A stretch of DNA of 64,000 nucleotides from Roseobacter weihaiensis (GCF_020622345.1 NZ_JACNMO010000005.1:186001-250000), one strand, 5' to 3'; shown: positions 8,407 to 18,490, counted from the first letter of the stretch. Numbers and translations: made by a program. The notes: a model not told the origin generated them from the sequence alone.

Positions 8407-9769
8407 GCGCATGATCCTGCGCAAACCGATGGGCGATTGAGTTCGCATAAAACGCGATGACCGCGCGCTCGCTGGGTATGACCTGCCAGCCCCCCTCCAC
8501 CTTTTCGATCAGGCGATTGCGACGCATTCCCTCAAGTCCCTTGTCAATTGCCTGCGACAGCTCTTCCGGTGTCATACTGGGCATATGTGCTCCCAGATGC
8601 AGGGCATCACGTGCAACCTGATCCACGAGGGTAGCCGCCGGCACCGCTGACTCCGGGGCTGTTTCAAAATGCCGTGCCAACAGCGGCACCATCAGCACCG
8701 GCATCGCGTCTTCGATGCGTGACATCAATTCGCCCGCGAGGGCCTCGACCGGTTGTTCCGGCCCGAACGCCCGCAGGGACAGAGGCGTGCCAAAGACAAC
8801 AGCCGCAGTCCCAAAACGAATGTAGCGTCCCCGCACTCCCTGCCAGAACTTGCGCAAGATAAACCGGACAACAACCGAGATACGCGCCCCGAACCGACGA
8901 TCTCCGCGCTCTGCCGCTGCGATCAGGACGCGGTCCTCCAAGACACGGTCGTAATTGATGGCAACGGGGACAAACACGGTATCGCGCTCTGAGATCCCAT
9001 GATCCTCGATCAGGTAAGACAGCAACCCCATCTTCGGCGGCATCAGACGCCCTGTAAGGCTCAGCCCGCCTTCTGGGAAGATACCCTGTGCGACGCCCCC
9101 CGCAGTTGCCATCTGCACATAGCGGGCCAACACCTTGCGGTAGAGCGCCCCCCGCGACCGACGCCTGATAAAGTAAGCCCCCATCATGCGGATCAGACGG
9201 CTCAGCGGCCATACCCGCGCCCATTCCCCCACGGCATAGGAAAGCGTCGAGGTCTGCGCCGCAAGATAGGTGATCAACACGTAGTCCATGTTTGATCTGT
9301 GGTTCATGATGAACACGATGGTGGCGTCCTTGGGAATGGACCGGATCACATCGGCATTGCCGGGGCCTGTCCGAACCTCATAGATGGAGTTGACCAGCAT
9401 GCGGGCCAAGCGGATACCAAGGCCGAAATAGGTGACGGCGCTAAAGCTCGGCACAATCTCGCGGGCGTAGCTGCGCGCCTTTTCAAAGCCGACGTTTTCC
9501 GGGACCTTGTGTTCCTTGGCATAGTTGACAATTTCATGCGTCACTTCGGGATCATAGATCAGCCGCTGGATCATGTCGTAGCGCCGCGCCAGCTTGAAGG
9601 GCTCAATCGGCCGGGTCAGCCGCTCGTTCAGGCGTTCCACCGCGCGTTCAAGACGACGCCGGAAAAACCACCGCACGGAGGGAAACAGAAAATGCGATGC
9701 AAAGGTCACCGCCGCAAACAGCAGGATCAGCACAAAAAACCAAAGCGGCAATTCCACTGTCGAAGTCAT
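8396..9769 (-). CDS. PlsB-like glycerol-3-phosphate/lysophosphatidate acyltransferase
   Basis: A 457-residue protein with one N-terminal membrane anchor (LPLWFFVLILLFAAVTFA), then a PlsC/PlsB acyltransferase core. It has the catalytic NHRSNMD (H-x4-D) block near residue 157 and the substrate-binding IFPEGGLSLTGRL near 237. It probably acylates glycerol-3-phosphate or a lysophospholipid at the inner membrane. Start ATG 9769 places the membrane anchor at the N-terminus; the frame opens further to 9841 without a convincing start. It lies between ccr and ecm; a link to EMC metabolism is not evident. Confidence 0.85.
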   Translation of the reverse strand: MTSTVELPLWFFVLILLFAAVTFASHFLFPSVRWFFRRRLERAVERLNERLTRPIEPFKLARRYDMIQRLIYDPEVTHEIVNYAKEHKVPENVGFEKARSYAREIVPSFSAVTYFGLGIRLARMLVNSIYEVRTGPGNADVIRSIPKDATIVFIMNHRSNMDYVLITYLAAQTSTLSYAVGEWARVWPLSRLIRMMGAYFIRRRSRGALYRKVLARYVQMATAGGVAQGIFPEGGLSLTGRLMPPKMGLLSYLIEDHGISERDTVFVPVAINYDRVLEDRVLIAAAERGDRRFGARISVVVRFILRKFWQGVRGRYIRFGTAAVVFGTPLSLRAFGPEQPVEALAGELMSRIEDAMPVLMVPLLARHFETAPESAVPAATLVDQVARDALHLGAHMPSMTPEELSQAIDKGLEGMRRNRLIEKVEGGWQVIPSERAVIAFYANSIAHRFAQDHARAE

Positions 9770-9924
9770 GCCGGTTTGTTTCAAGAAACCAAGGTCTGGA
9801 CAACCTTTTTCGTCTTGGGCCCCCGCCTTGTGACGCTTCACTGGCGCGCGCAGGCCAATCTAAGCTACCACAGTTTCTTCATGACCCGTGCGCTTTAGCA
9901 GCGCGGGGTTTTTGCTGCAGCGCG

Positions 9925-9934
9925 GCAAATTTGC
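9925..9934. promoter_or_regulatory. Palindrome GCAAATTTGC upstream of ecm
   Basis: A perfect 10-bp palindrome 71 bases before the ecm ATG, in the divergent region between the PlsB-like gene and ecm. Similar GCAA/TTGC elements occur upstream of ccr (GCAACA at 8336 and 8344) and of mcl2. It is a possible operator; the regulator is unknown. Confidence 0.3.
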
Positions 9935-10005
9935 ATTGATATAATCTTCCGTATATGAAAGCTTGCGCGTAAGAAAATTACCCATTCTGATTCAGGACGA
10001 CAAAA

Positions 10006-11973
10006 ATGACGCAGCCGCAGAAAGACCGCCCCTGGCTCATCCGGACCTACGCGGGGCATTCGACCGCGAAAGCGTCCAATGCGCTTTACCGGTCAAACCT
10101 CGCAAAGGGGCAAACCGGTCTGTCGGTGGCCTTCGATCTGCCGACCCAGACCGGATATGACAGCGACCACGTGCTGAGCCGTGGCGAAGTGGGCAAGGTT
10201 GGCGTGCCGGTGGGCCATCTGGGCGATATGCGAACGTTGTTCGATGAAATCCCGCTGGATCAGATGAACACCTCAATGACCATCAATGCAACGGCTCCCT
10301 GGCTTTTGTCACTTTATATTGCGGTTGCCGAGGAACAGGGGGCGGATGTGACCCTGCTGCAAGGCACCGTCCAGAACGATCTCATCAAGGAATACCTTAG
10401 CCGCGGCACCTATATCTGCCCACCGGCTCCGAGCCTCAAGATGATCGCGGATGTGGCCGAATACTGCTATACAAACGTGCCCAAGTGGAACCCGATGAAC
10501 GTCTGCTCTTACCACCTGCAAGAAGCGGGCGCCACACCAGAGCAGGAACTGGCCTTTGCGCTGGCCACTGCCACAGCGGTGCTGGACGCGCTGAAACCAC
10601 GCGTCCCGGCGGAGGATTTCCCGGCACTGGTGGGCCGGATTTCATTTTTTGTGAACGCGGGCATTCGGTTTGTGACCGAGATGTGCAAGATGCGCGCCTT
10701 TGTCGATCTCTGGGACGAAATCTGTCTGGAGCGATATGGCGTCGAGGACCCTAAATTCCGGCGCTTCCGCTACGGCGTTCAGGTCAACTCGCTCGGCCTG
10801 ACGGAACAACAGCCGGAAAACAATGTCTACCGCATTCTCATTGAAATGCTGGCGGTGACGCTCTCCAAGAAAGCCCGTGCGCGGGCGGTCCAACTGCCCG
10901 CCTGGAACGAAGCGCTCGGCCTGCCCCGTCCGTGGGACCAGCAATGGTCCATGCGGATGCAACAGATCATGGCCTATGAAACCGATCTGCTGGAATTCGA
11001 TGACCTCTTTGACGGCAACCCGGCGGTGGATGCCAAGGTTGAAGCTTTGAAAGACGGGGCCCGGCAGGAGTTGGCCAATCTCGACAGTATGGGGGGCGCG
11101 ATTGAGGCCATCGACTATATGAAAGCGCGTCTGGTGGACAGCAACGCCGACCGTCTGGGCCGGATCGAGGCCGGCGAGACGGTGGTCGTCGGCGTCAACA
11201 AATGGCAGCAAGGAGAGCCCTCGCCGCTGATGACGGGGGATGGCGGCATCATGGTCGTTGACCCTGCGGTCGAGGCCGAGCAGATCGCCCGCCTGGATGC
11301 ATGGCGCGCCGCGCGCGACAGCATCGCTGTCAAACAGGCGCTGGCAGATCTGCGCGCGGCGGCAAAAGAGGGTAAAAACATCATGCCTGCCTCGATTGCA
11401 GCGGCCAAGGCCGGGGTCACAACCGGCGAATGGGCCGCAGAGATGCGGGCCGTGCACGGCGAATACCGCGGGCCCACCGGGGTCTCCGGCGCGCGCTCCA
11501 ACAAGACCGAAGGGCTGGACGAGCTGCGCGAGGCTGTGGATGTGGTTAGCGACAAGCTGGGCCGCCGGTTGAAGTTCCTTGTCGGCAAGCCGGGCCTTGA
11601 CGGGCATTCGAACGGGGCCGAACAGATCGCCGTGCGGGCCCGCGATTGCGGAATGGACATCGCCTACGAAGGCATCCGACTGACCCCGACCGAAATCGTC
11701 AGTGCGGCCCTGGAGGACGCCGCGCATGTGGTCGGTCTCTCGATCCTGTCGGGCAGCCATATCCCGCTGGTCGAGGATCTGATGGCGCAGATGCGCGATG
11801 CAGGGCTCGGCCATATCCCCGTGATCGTGGGCGGGATCATCCCGGAGGATGATGCAGAGCGCCTGCGCGCCATGGGGGTCGCCCGCGTCTACACGCCCAA
11901 GGATTTCGAGCTCAACACCATCATGATGGATATCGTGACACTGGCCGACCCGCAGGCCGTTGCTGCCGAATAG
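10006..11973 (+). CDS. ecm: Ethylmalonyl-CoA mutase (B12-dependent)
   Basis: A 655-residue adenosylcobalamin mutase converting (2R)-ethylmalonyl-CoA to methylsuccinyl-CoA. The N-terminal TIM-barrel part has AFDLPTQTGYDSDHVLSRGE and MNTSMTINATAPW. The C-terminal cobalamin domain carries the base-off signature DGHSNG near residues 531-536 followed by GLSILSGSH. The single-chain length and the sequence near the start (RPWLIRTYAGHSTAKASN) favour Ecm over two-subunit methylmalonyl-CoA mutase. The ATG at 10006 follows CAGGACGACAAAA, a weak ribosome binding site. It sits with ccr, mch and mcl2 nearby. Confidence 0.95.
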   Translation: MTQPQKDRPWLIRTYAGHSTAKASNALYRSNLAKGQTGLSVAFDLPTQTGYDSDHVLSRGEVGKVGVPVGHLGDMRTLFDEIPLDQMNTSMTINATAPWLLSLYIAVAEEQGADVTLLQGTVQNDLIKEYLSRGTYICPPAPSLKMIADVAEYCYTNVPKWNPMNVCSYHLQEAGATPEQELAFALATATAVLDALKPRVPAEDFPALVGRISFFVNAGIRFVTEMCKMRAFVDLWDEICLERYGVEDPKFRRFRYGVQVNSLGLTEQQPENNVYRILIEMLAVTLSKKARARAVQLPAWNEALGLPRPWDQQWSMRMQQIMAYETDLLEFDDLFDGNPAVDAKVEALKDGARQELANLDSMGGAIEAIDYMKARLVDSNADRLGRIEAGETVVVGVNKWQQGEPSPLMTGDGGIMVVDPAVEAEQIARLDAWRAARDSIAVKQALADLRAAAKEGKNIMPASIAAAKAGVTTGEWAAEMRAVHGEYRGPTGVSGARSNKTEGLDELREAVDVVSDKLGRRLKFLVGKPGLDGHSNGAEQIAVRARDCGMDIAYEGIRLTPTEIVSAALEDAAHVVGLSILSGSHIPLVEDLMAQMRDAGLGHIPVIVGGIIPEDDAERLRAMGVARVYTPKDFELNTIMMDIVTLADPQAVAAE

Positions 11974-12033
11974 TCTTTGGCTTACATGCTGTTCCGAGGC
12001 GGCGACACCCGCCTCGCGCAGAAGGAGCATGCC

Positions 12034-12738
12034 ATGACACCCCATATCGGCGCCGAACCCGGCCAGATTGCTGAAACCGTCCTGATGCCGGGCGATCCTT
12101 ATCGCGCCCGCTGGGCCGCCGAAACATTCCTTGACGGTGCGGAACTGGTCAACGAAGTGCGCGGGATGCTGGGTTTCACCGGCACTTACAAGGGCAACCG
12201 CGTCACCATCCAAGGCTCCGGCATGGGGATGCCTTCGCTGTCGATTTATGCCAATGAGCTGATCTCAATCTATAAAGCGCAGACCCTGATCCGGATCGGT
12301 TCCTGTGGGGGGATGCAGCCTCATGTGGCGATCCGGGACGTCATCATTGCCATGTCCGCAACCACCATCACCTCGCCCTCCTCAGGCATTTTCCGCGAGG
12401 TGAACTTTGCCCCGACCGCGCATTACGATTTGTTGGCCGCCGCCGTGACGGCTGCCAAAACAAAGGAGACCGCCACCCATGTGGGCGGCATCTACTCCTC
12501 GGATGTGTTCTATGCCGAACGCCCCGACCTGGACGAGCAGATGGTGCGGCACGGCATTCTGGGCGTCGAGATGGAAGCGGCCGAGCTTTACACGCTCGCC
12601 GCACGTCATGGACGGCGGGCGCTGGCGATCCTGACGGTCAGCGATCACCTGCAAACCGGAGAAGCCCTGCCCGCAGAGGATCGCGAGAAAACCTTCGGCG
12701 ACATGGTCGAAATCGCGCTCGAGGCAGCCTTTGCCTGA
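12034..12738 (+). CDS. deoD: Purine-nucleoside phosphorylase (DeoD type)
   Basis: A 234-residue hexameric-type phosphorylase that cleaves purine (deoxy)nucleosides with phosphate. Recognisable blocks are [12 protein letters not shown] near the start, [35 protein letters not shown], and the catalytic VSDHLQTGE with the Asp that protonates N7. ATG 12034 is preceded by AGAAGGAGCATGCC. The gene starts 60 bases after ecm on the same strand and may be co-transcribed with it. The nucleoside-type importer at the window start is an obvious metabolic partner but not an operon mate. Confidence 0.95.
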   Translation: MTPHIGAEPGQIAETVLMPGDPYRARWAAETFLDGAELVNEVRGMLGFTGTYKGNRVTIQGSGMGMPSLSIYANELISIYKAQTLIRIGSCGGMQPHVAIRDVIIAMSATTITSPSSGIFREVNFAPTAHYDLLAAAVTAAKTKETATHVGGIYSSDVFYAERPDLDEQMVRHGILGVEMEAAELYTLAARHGRRALAILTVSDHLQTGEALPAEDREKTFGDMVEIALEAAFA

Positions 12739-12762
12739 AATGGCACGCAACAGGTCTGACGA

Positions 12763-13608
12763 TCAGATCCCGTGGCTCCGGTCATAGACATTTGCCGCCG
12801 GTGGCTGCCAGTCTTTCAACGCGCCTTCAGCCGGGGCGTAGATTTCCACCAGCAACGGGTAGCAGGCCGCCTCATCGCTTGAATGCACGGTCGAGCAATC
12901 GCCGCCGGGACAGGCCGACAGATTACCCAAAAGATCAATCTCGGCAAAGAACTCGATGTAATCGCCGGGCCGGACCGGGCTTGCTTTCATGAAATACTGC
13001 CCGGTATCACGCGTGAAGCCGGTACACATGAAAACATTGAGCACATCATGCACCAGCGGCTCCGCCTCCGCCCGGCTGATGCCAAGGTGATCTGCCAGCG
13101 CGCGGGTCAGGTTCGAATGGCAGCAGTGGTGATACTGCCCCCCATCCGACAAAAGCGCATGGGTGTAAGGATCGCAGCGGGTCCCGATCACATCATGCAC
13201 CGACCCGCCATAGCCATCGATGCCGTACCAGCCCAGCGTATCCTGCGTCACGGTCGCCATCGGGCGCAGGGTCGGAAAGCTCGACCACATGCGCTGTCCC
13301 GTTGTGATATGGGTGCCGTGCAACGCGCGGGTTTTGCCCGAGTAGAACCGTTCAGTCACATCCTGCGCATTGTGCAGGTTCAAATCCCCCACCTGCGGCC
13401 CCTCGACGGAAACGATGCGAAAGAAATGACCTGCAGGCACTGAAAAGCAGCGGGCCTCCCGCGGGGGCACGATGATCTCGCCGGTTTTCTGCGCCGTGCG
13501 GCGCGCGCCCTGATAGAGCGCCATATCCGGACACGGCAATGTTTCTACAGGATAGCAAATCACAGGTTTCACGTCGCGGCGGGCAGCGGCGTCGGCGGGT
13601 TCTGACAT
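12763..13608 (-). CDS. DUF1989 (urea carboxylase-associated family) protein
   Basis: A 281-residue protein whose centre matches the DUF1989 family: FRIVSVEGPQVGDLNLHNAQD, GTRCDPYTHALLSDGGQYHHCCHSN split by conserved Cys/His, and a C-terminal SACPGGD. Family members accompany urea amidolyase or aminomethyl-transfer genes, and the function is not firmly known. No urea genes are adjacent here. ATG 13608 is preferred over the upstream-extended frame. It converges with deoD, with 24 bases between the two ends. Confidence 0.8.
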   Translation of the reverse strand: MSEPADAAARRDVKPVICYPVETLPCPDMALYQGARRTAQKTGEIIVPPREARCFSVPAGHFFRIVSVEGPQVGDLNLHNAQDVTERFYSGKTRALHGTHITTGQRMWSSFPTLRPMATVTQDTLGWYGIDGYGGSVHDVIGTRCDPYTHALLSDGGQYHHCCHSNLTRALADHLGISRAEAEPLVHDVLNVFMCTGFTRDTGQYFMKASPVRPGDYIEFFAEIDLLGNLSACPGGDCSTVHSSDEAACYPLLVEIYAPAEGALKDWQPPAANVYDRSHGI

Positions 13609-13727
13609 GGCGAGATTGTCCTCTTTGTTTGTCCCGCAGCATGGCATTTTTGAACATGCAGACAAGAGCCGTTGACGCAGAGCCAGAGGAAAACCCATAT
13701 TGGGCCAACGCGAGGGGAGAAGACACC

Positions 13728-14183
13728 GTGCGGATCAGACTGACAGGCATTTTCAGCATGGCTCTGCTGCTTGCCATCGGGCCCGACGTGCAGGCGCAAC
13801 AGACCAACAGTGATGAGATCGCGCGCATGCTGGTCACCGACCTGTCGCCCACCGCATCGATGGAAAGCGGCCAGTGGCTGACCGACACGGCCCACCCTGC
13901 GGAAGCAACCGGCGCAGTGGGGATCATCTATGTGCATATTCCCGGCTCCGCTGGAAGCGTGTCGATCCACGCCGGGCTCTACAGCCTCTACCGGACTGGA
14001 TGGCTGAAAGAGCGCGATGTGACCGGGCTCTTTGGCATGTCGCCCTCGGATGCTGTGTTTCTTGACGAGCGGGTGGAGCTGACCACCCTGACCCTTGGCC
14101 CGAACGACCCGCGCTGTTGCCCCACACAACGGCAGCGGTGGTCGATTGACCGCCGGACCGGTGCCGCGATCCGGTTGAACTGA
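13728..14183 (+). CDS. Secreted hypothetical protein
   Basis: The start chosen is GTG 13728, preceded by GAGGGGAGA, giving 151 residues. The N-terminus is a clear signal peptide (LTGIFSMALLLAIGPDVQAQ). The mature part is about 125 residues with VDERV-like beta pattern and a single CC pair (DPRCCPTQ) near the C-terminus. I do not recognise the family. It converges tail to tail with the small membrane-protein gene, with only two bases between them. Confidence 0.65.
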   Translation: MRIRLTGIFSMALLLAIGPDVQAQQTNSDEIARMLVTDLSPTASMESGQWLTDTAHPAEATGAVGIIYVHIPGSAGSVSIHAGLYSLYRTGWLKERDVTGLFGMSPSDAVFLDERVELTTLTLGPNDPRCCPTQRQRWSIDRRTGAAIRLN

Positions 14184-14185
14184 AC

Positions 14186-14392
14186 CTAGCTGAAATCGGC
14201 CTTGCAGTCCTTTGGCGGCCCTTTCTTCGCGGTAAAGGCTTCGGCACCGCAAGCCGCACATCTGTACTTTCGCAGCGATCCCCGATCCCCGGTGCGATCC
14301 GCCCGCCATCGGCATTTACGCGTCGCCCGGTGCCGGCGGGCGTAGAGCAGGACAACAACAAATGCGATGAAAAGGCCGATGACGATATGCAT
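14186..14392 (-). CDS. Small membrane protein with zinc-ribbon-like cysteines
   Basis: A 68-residue protein with one N-terminal membrane segment (IVIGLFIAFVVVLLYA) followed by a basic cytosolic tail carrying CRW, CAAC and KDC. The pattern suggests a short metal-binding ribbon (RKYRCAACGAEAFTAKKGPP). It is four bases after the ZIP transporter gene, so it is the last gene of the sdh transcript or of a ZIP sub-operon. I recall similar short Roseobacter proteins without function. Confidence 0.65.
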   Translation of the reverse strand: MHIVIGLFIAFVVVLLYARRHRATRKCRWRADRTGDRGSLRKYRCAACGAEAFTAKKGPPKDCKADFS

Positions 14393-14396
14393 GGGG

Positions 14397-15116
14397 TCAG
14401 ATCAGCAAGTCACCGCCAAGTCCGAGGCCAAAGCCAAGGATCGCCCCAAGGGGCGGCAGCATTGTGTTTTCGAGCGGGACCTGCGGCGCAATGTCCTGGA
14501 ACATCAGATACAGTATTCCGCCCGCCGAAAGCATCATCACCGCCCCGATGGCCGGGCCAAACGTGTCAGGCAGGGTCAATCCAACGTAAGCCGCCAGGGG
14601 GCCCAAGGGCACCATCAGCATAAAAAGCCAAAGCGGCGTGTGGCGGCCATCGTGGCGTGCGCCATTCATCTCGCGCATCGCATTGAAGCCTTCCGGCAGG
14701 TTTTGCAGACCGATCAGCAGTGCCACCAGCACGGCAGCACCGATATCCCCCGAGATAACCGCTCCCAAGGCCAAGGCTTCGGGCAAATAATCCATCATCA
14801 TCGCCAAAAACTGCGCTGCCCGACCGCCGGTTCTTGCAATCAGCCGGTCAATGCACGCAAAGCCGATGCCGCCCGCCAAAAACCAGCCCAAGGCAGGCAT
14901 CGCCTCTAGCCTGTCGGTACCTTCGGGGATGAGAACCAAGGCAACAGCTGCCAGAAGCGCCCCGGCACCAAAGGCCATGACACCGTGGCGCGCTTCGCTG
15001 TTCGCCCACTCCGGCAGCAGTTTGAAACGATGTAGTGCCAGCCCCGCTCCCACCGGGATCGAGGCTCCAGCCAGCGTTGCAAGGCCAAGCGCCAGCCAGA
15101 GTGTATCTGCCGCCAA
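14397..15116 (-). CDS. ZIP-family divalent metal transporter
   Basis: A 239-residue polytopic protein with ZIP-type features: FGAGALLAAVALVLIPEG in helix 2, ALGAVISGDIG and LIGLQNLPEGFNAM (the conserved H/N-x3-E helix 4-5 region; here N-L-P-E-G), and a final MFQDIAPQ segment. Length and topology suit ZupT/ZIP-like import of zinc or another divalent metal, but key histidines of canonical ZIPs are replaced by N or Q, so transport activity is uncertain. It begins two bases after the sdhB stop, suggesting read-through from sdh. Confidence 0.8.
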   Translation of the reverse strand: MAADTLWLALGLATLAGASIPVGAGLALHRFKLLPEWANSEARHGVMAFGAGALLAAVALVLIPEGTDRLEAMPALGWFLAGGIGFACIDRLIARTGGRAAQFLAMMMDYLPEALALGAVISGDIGAAVLVALLIGLQNLPEGFNAMREMNGARHDGRHTPLWLFMLMVPLGPLAAYVGLTLPDTFGPAIGAVMMLSAGGILYLMFQDIAPQVPLENTMLPPLGAILGFGLGLGGDLLI

Positions 15117-15118
15117 GA

Positions 15119-15898
15119 TCAGACCCGGCGTTCGACCATCATCTTTTTGATGTTCGCGATCGCTTCTGCGGGGTTCAACCCTTTGGGGCAGGTCTTGGCG
15201 CAGTTCATGATCGTGTGGCAGCGGTAAAGCTTGAACGGGTCTTCCAGATCATCCAGACGTTCGCCCGTCGCCTCATCCCGGCTGTCGATGATCCAGCGAT
15301 AGGCATGCAGCAGGGCGGCGGGCCCAAGGTAGCGGTCACCATTCCACCAGTAGCTCGGGCAAGCGGTCGAGCAGGAGGCGCACATCACGCATTCATAGAG
15401 CCCATCAAGTTTCTTTCGGTCTTCGATGGACTGGCGCCATTCCTTGGCAGGACGATTGGTCTTGGTTTCCAACCACGGCATGATCGAGGCGTGTTGCGCA
15501 TAGAAATGTGTCAGATCCGGGATCAGGTCCTTGACTACCGGCATATGCGGCAACGGATAGATACGCACATCGCCCTTCACCTCGTCCATGCCATAAATAC
15601 AGGCCAGCGTATTGATCCCGTCGATGTTCATCGCGCAGGAGCCACAGATCCCCTCACGGCAGGAGCGGCGGAAGGTGAGCGTCGGATCGATCTCGTTCTT
15701 TATCTTGATAAGCGCGTCCAGTATCATCGGGCCGCAGGTATCGAGGTCTACGAAATAAGTATCTACGCGCGGGTTTTTCCCGTCATCAGGGTTCCAGCGA
15801 TAGATCGAGAACTTGCGCAGATTTGCAGCCCCTTCCGGCTTGGGCCAGGTTTTGCCCTTGGTCATGCGGGAGTTCTTGGGGAGTGTCAGTTGAACCAT
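15119..15898 (-). CDS. sdhB: Succinate dehydrogenase iron-sulfur subunit
   Basis: A 259-residue subunit that passes electrons from SdhA to ubiquinone. All three cluster motifs are present: [15 protein letters not shown] (2Fe-2S), [13 protein letters not shown] (4Fe-4S) and [17 protein letters not shown] (3Fe-4S). The C-terminal [10 protein letters not shown] is usual. It is the last classical sdh gene of the operon and is separated from sdhA by two small exported-protein genes. Confidence 0.97.
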   Translation of the reverse strand: MVQLTLPKNSRMTKGKTWPKPEGAANLRKFSIYRWNPDDGKNPRVDTYFVDLDTCGPMILDALIKIKNEIDPTLTFRRSCREGICGSCAMNIDGINTLACIYGMDEVKGDVRIYPLPHMPVVKDLIPDLTHFYAQHASIMPWLETKTNRPAKEWRQSIEDRKKLDGLYECVMCASCSTACPSYWWNGDRYLGPAALLHAYRWIIDSRDEATGERLDDLEDPFKLYRCHTIMNCAKTCPKGLNPAEAIANIKKMMVERRV

Positions 15899-15922
15899 CT
15901 CTTGGTCTCCTGTCTTTATATC

Positions 15923-16252
15923 TCAAAGCGCCAGAGCGGCTTGTGGGGCGGCCTGGCGCAAACAATCTTGGGTGGAGGGGCGGGCAAGGACGGCGCGCAC
16001 AGTGTCTGCGGTGCCTTGATCCACGCCCACAACCGCGTCTGCGGCAAGGGCCTGTACCTCTGCCGCCGAGGCATTATCGACAACGCAATTGGTGAACGGT
16101 GTGAACAGCTGCTTTGGCACCTGCGGGAAATAGAGCGCCAGTGTTTCAGGAATGATCGTTTTGGCCGCATCACGACCCGCCCTGTCTGTCGCGCTCTGGA
16201 TTTCGGTGCAGGCCCCCAGCACCAGACACACCGGCAAAAGATATCGGATCAT
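15923..16252 (-). CDS. Putative lipoprotein between sdhA and sdhB
   Basis: 109 residues from ATG 16252. The N-terminus MIRYLLPVCLVLGACTEIQ has a lipobox (VLGAC) with Cys at residue 15. The mature domain has two further cysteines (NCVVDNASAAE, QDCLRQAA) that could form a disulfide, and is Ala-rich and helical. It ends 24 bases before sdhB. Position suggests co-expression with succinate dehydrogenase; the function is unknown. Confidence 0.7.
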   Translation of the reverse strand: MIRYLLPVCLVLGACTEIQSATDRAGRDAAKTIIPETLALYFPQVPKQLFTPFTNCVVDNASAAEVQALAADAVVGVDQGTADTVRAVLARPSTQDCLRQAAPQAALAL

Positions 16253-16379
16253 GAAACCCACCTCGCACATATTAAAGTCAATCGTGACGGTTCGGCGGCC
16301 TTGACCGCCCACGCCGGGAAAGCCCTGAGAATTGTCTGTCTTATACCGGGCACTTTCTTAAAATTTGACATCAGCAAGG

Positions 16380-16685
16380 TCAGCCGCGTCCAAAGCAGTA
16401 TAAGCTACCGCGATACATGCCAAAGAAACCCGGCGGGCAAAGCGGATGCCGCTGCCCGAGCAATTGATAGGTCGGGTTACGACAGTAAAGGTCCCCCCGG
16501 TACATCCCGCGAAGCTCCTGCGGGCAGTTTGCCAGCGCCGATACGCCCACGCTGTGCCCGCGGGTGACCTGACCGCTCTGAAAGCCCTGGTTGCTCAGAG
16601 CCGCGCGGGTCTCTGCTGCCTGGGCTGCCAGCGCGCTGGTCGCGCAGATCGCCGCCGCAGACACAAGGGGGAGCCAGCGCCGCAT
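16380..16685 (-). CDS. Small exported Cys-repeat protein between sdhA and sdhB
   Basis: A 101-residue protein with a signal peptide ending near AAQAAE. The mature part contains two copies of a CP-x4/5-GMYRG-x-LYC unit (CPQELRGMYRGDLYC and CPPGFFGMYRGSLYC), each with a pair of cysteines, suggesting two small disulfide-bonded loops. ATG 16685 overlaps the sdhA TGA by one base, so it is tightly coupled to the flavoprotein subunit. The family is unknown to me. Confidence 0.7.
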   Translation of the reverse strand: MRRWLPLVSAAAICATSALAAQAAETRAALSNQGFQSGQVTRGHSVGVSALANCPQELRGMYRGDLYCRNPTYQLLGQRHPLCPPGFFGMYRGSLYCFGRG

Positions 16686-18490
16686 CAGAACGTCCTCTTC
16701 TTGGGCGCGATTTTTTTCGGGTCGATCCCGCCGTCATTGTGGCTGGTGAGCGGCTGTTGGTGCACGCCCCGGTAGCCCAGAGAAGCCTTGTTTCCCTTGA
16801 ACCAGATCAGCGAATGTTTGCGCCAGTTGTCGTCATCCCGTTCCGGGAAATCCTCATGCGCATGCGCGCCGCGGCTTTCCTTGCGCGCCTCGGCCCCGGT
16901 GATGGTCGCCACTGCGTTGGGGATCAGGTTGGCCAGCTCCAGCGTTTCCATGAGATCGGAGTTCCACACAAGGCTGCGGTCAGTAACCGCAACATCGGAC
17001 CATTTGTCCGCGACCTCTTCCATCGCCTTCTTACCCTCGGCCAAGGTCTCATTGGCGCGGAAGACCGCCGCGTCTTTCTGCATGGTCTGTTGCATCTCAA
17101 GGCGCAGCTCGGCGGTCGGCATGTGACCCTTGGCGTAGCGGGTGTTGTCAAAGCGGTCGAGGGCGGCCTCAACCGATTTCTGGTTTGGCGTCGGAACAGC
17201 ACTGTCCGGATCAACGATCTTGCCCGCACGGATCGCCGCCGCACGCCCGAAGACCACAAGGTCGATCAGCGAGTTGGACCCCAGCCGGTTGGCGCCGTGC
17301 ACGGAGGCGCATCCCGCCTCGCCCACAGCCATCAGGCCGGGGCTGACGCGGTCGGGATCATCCGCAGTGGGGGCAAGCACTTCGCCCCAGTAATTCGTGG
17401 GGATACCGCCCATATTATAGTGCACCGTCGGCAGCACGGGGATCGGCTCCTTGTTCAGGTTCACCCCGGCAAAGACCCGCGCACTCTCAGAAATGCCGGG
17501 CAAGCGCAGTTTCAGCGTCTCCGGCGGCAAGTGGTTGAGGTTGAGGTGGATGTGGTCGCCATTGGCCCCGACACCGCGACCTTCACGGATCTCCATCGTC
17601 ATGCAGCGCGACACGTAGTCGCGCGGTGCGAGGTCCTTATACTGCGGCGCATAACGCTCCATGAAGCGCTCGCCCTCGGAGTTCGTCAGATACCCGCCTT
17701 CGCCGCGCGCGCCTTCGGTGATGAGGCAACCCGCGCCGTAGATGCCGGTGGGGTGGAACTGCACGAATTCCATATCCTGCAGCGGCAGACCCGCACGGGC
17801 CGTCATGCCGCCCCCATCGCCGGTGCAGGTATGTGCAGAGGTGGCCGAAAAATACGCCCGCCCATAGCCGCCCGTTGCCAGCACCACCATCTTGGAGCTG
17901 AAAAGATGCAGCGTGCCATCGTCCAGTTTCCAGCACAGAACACCCTGACAGACCCCGTCATCGGACATGATGAGATCAATGGCGAAATACTCGATGTAGA
18001 ATTCCGCGTTGTTTTTCAGCGACTGGCCGTAGAGCGTGTGCAAAATGGCGTGGCCCGTGCGGTCCGCGGCAGCACAGGTACGCTGAACCGCCGGGCCTTC
18101 GCCAAATTCCGTTGTGTGGCCGCCAAAGGGGCGCTGGTAAATCTTGCCCTCTTCGGTGCGCGAAAACGGCACGCCATAGTGTTCCAGTTCATAAACCGCC
18201 TTGGGCGCTTCACGGGCGAGGTACTCCATCGCGTCCGTATCCCCCAGCCAGTCGGAACCCTTAACCGTGTCATACATATGCCACTGCCAGTTATCAGGAC
18301 CCATGTTCGACAGCGACGCGGCGATCCCGCCTTGGGCTGCCACCGTGTGAGACCGCGTCGGAAACACCTTGGTGACGCAGGCGGTGCGCAGCCCCTGCTC
18401 GGCCATACCGAGAGTCGCACGTAGACCGGCGCCGCCTGCGCCTACGACGACAACGTCGTATTCATGTGTTTCATATTCATATTCAGCCAT
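16685..18490 (-). CDS. sdhA: Succinate dehydrogenase flavoprotein subunit
   Basis: A 601-residue catalytic subunit oxidising succinate to fumarate. The FAD Rossmann motif [12 protein letters not shown] is at residues 14-25. The covalent-FAD region is [15 protein letters not shown] with its His, then [21 protein letters not shown], and the C-terminal [18 protein letters not shown] block carries the conserved Arg/His. Length is standard. The operon order on this strand is sdhC, sdhD, sdhA, two small genes, sdhB. Confidence 0.98.
   Translation of the reverse strand: MAEYEYETHEYDVVVVGAGGAGLRATLGMAEQGLRTACVTKVFPTRSHTVAAQGGIAASLSNMGPDNWQWHMYDTVKGSDWLGDTDAMEYLAREAPKAVYELEHYGVPFSRTEEGKIYQRPFGGHTTEFGEGPAVQRTCAAADRTGHAILHTLYGQSLKNNAEFYIEYFAIDLIMSDDGVCQGVLCWKLDDGTLHLFSSKMVVLATGGYGRAYFSATSAHTCTGDGGGMTARAGLPLQDMEFVQFHPTGIYGAGCLITEGARGEGGYLTNSEGERFMERYAPQYKDLAPRDYVSRCMTMEIREGRGVGANGDHIHLNLNHLPPETLKLRLPGISESARVFAGVNLNKEPIPVLPTVHYNMGGIPTNYWGEVLAPTADDPDRVSPGLMAVGEAGCASVHGANRLGSNSLIDLVVFGRAAAIRAGKIVDPDSAVPTPNQKSVEAALDRFDNTRYAKGHMPTAELRLEMQQTMQKDAAVFRANETLAEGKKAMEEVADKWSDVAVTDRSLVWNSDLMETLELANLIPNAVATITGAEARKESRGAHAHEDFPERDDDNWRKHSLIWFKGNKASLGYRGVHQQPLTSHNDGGIDPKKIAPKKRTF

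Noticed and set aside
10642-12213. 523-codon minus-strand frame opposite ecm and deoD
   Set aside because: Spans two well-supported plus-strand genes and their gap; no recognisable motifs.
15035-18424. Two plus-strand frames of more than 500 codons opposite the sdh operon
   Set aside because: Shadows of sdhA and sdhB; His- and Arg-rich text typical of antisense GC-rich frames.
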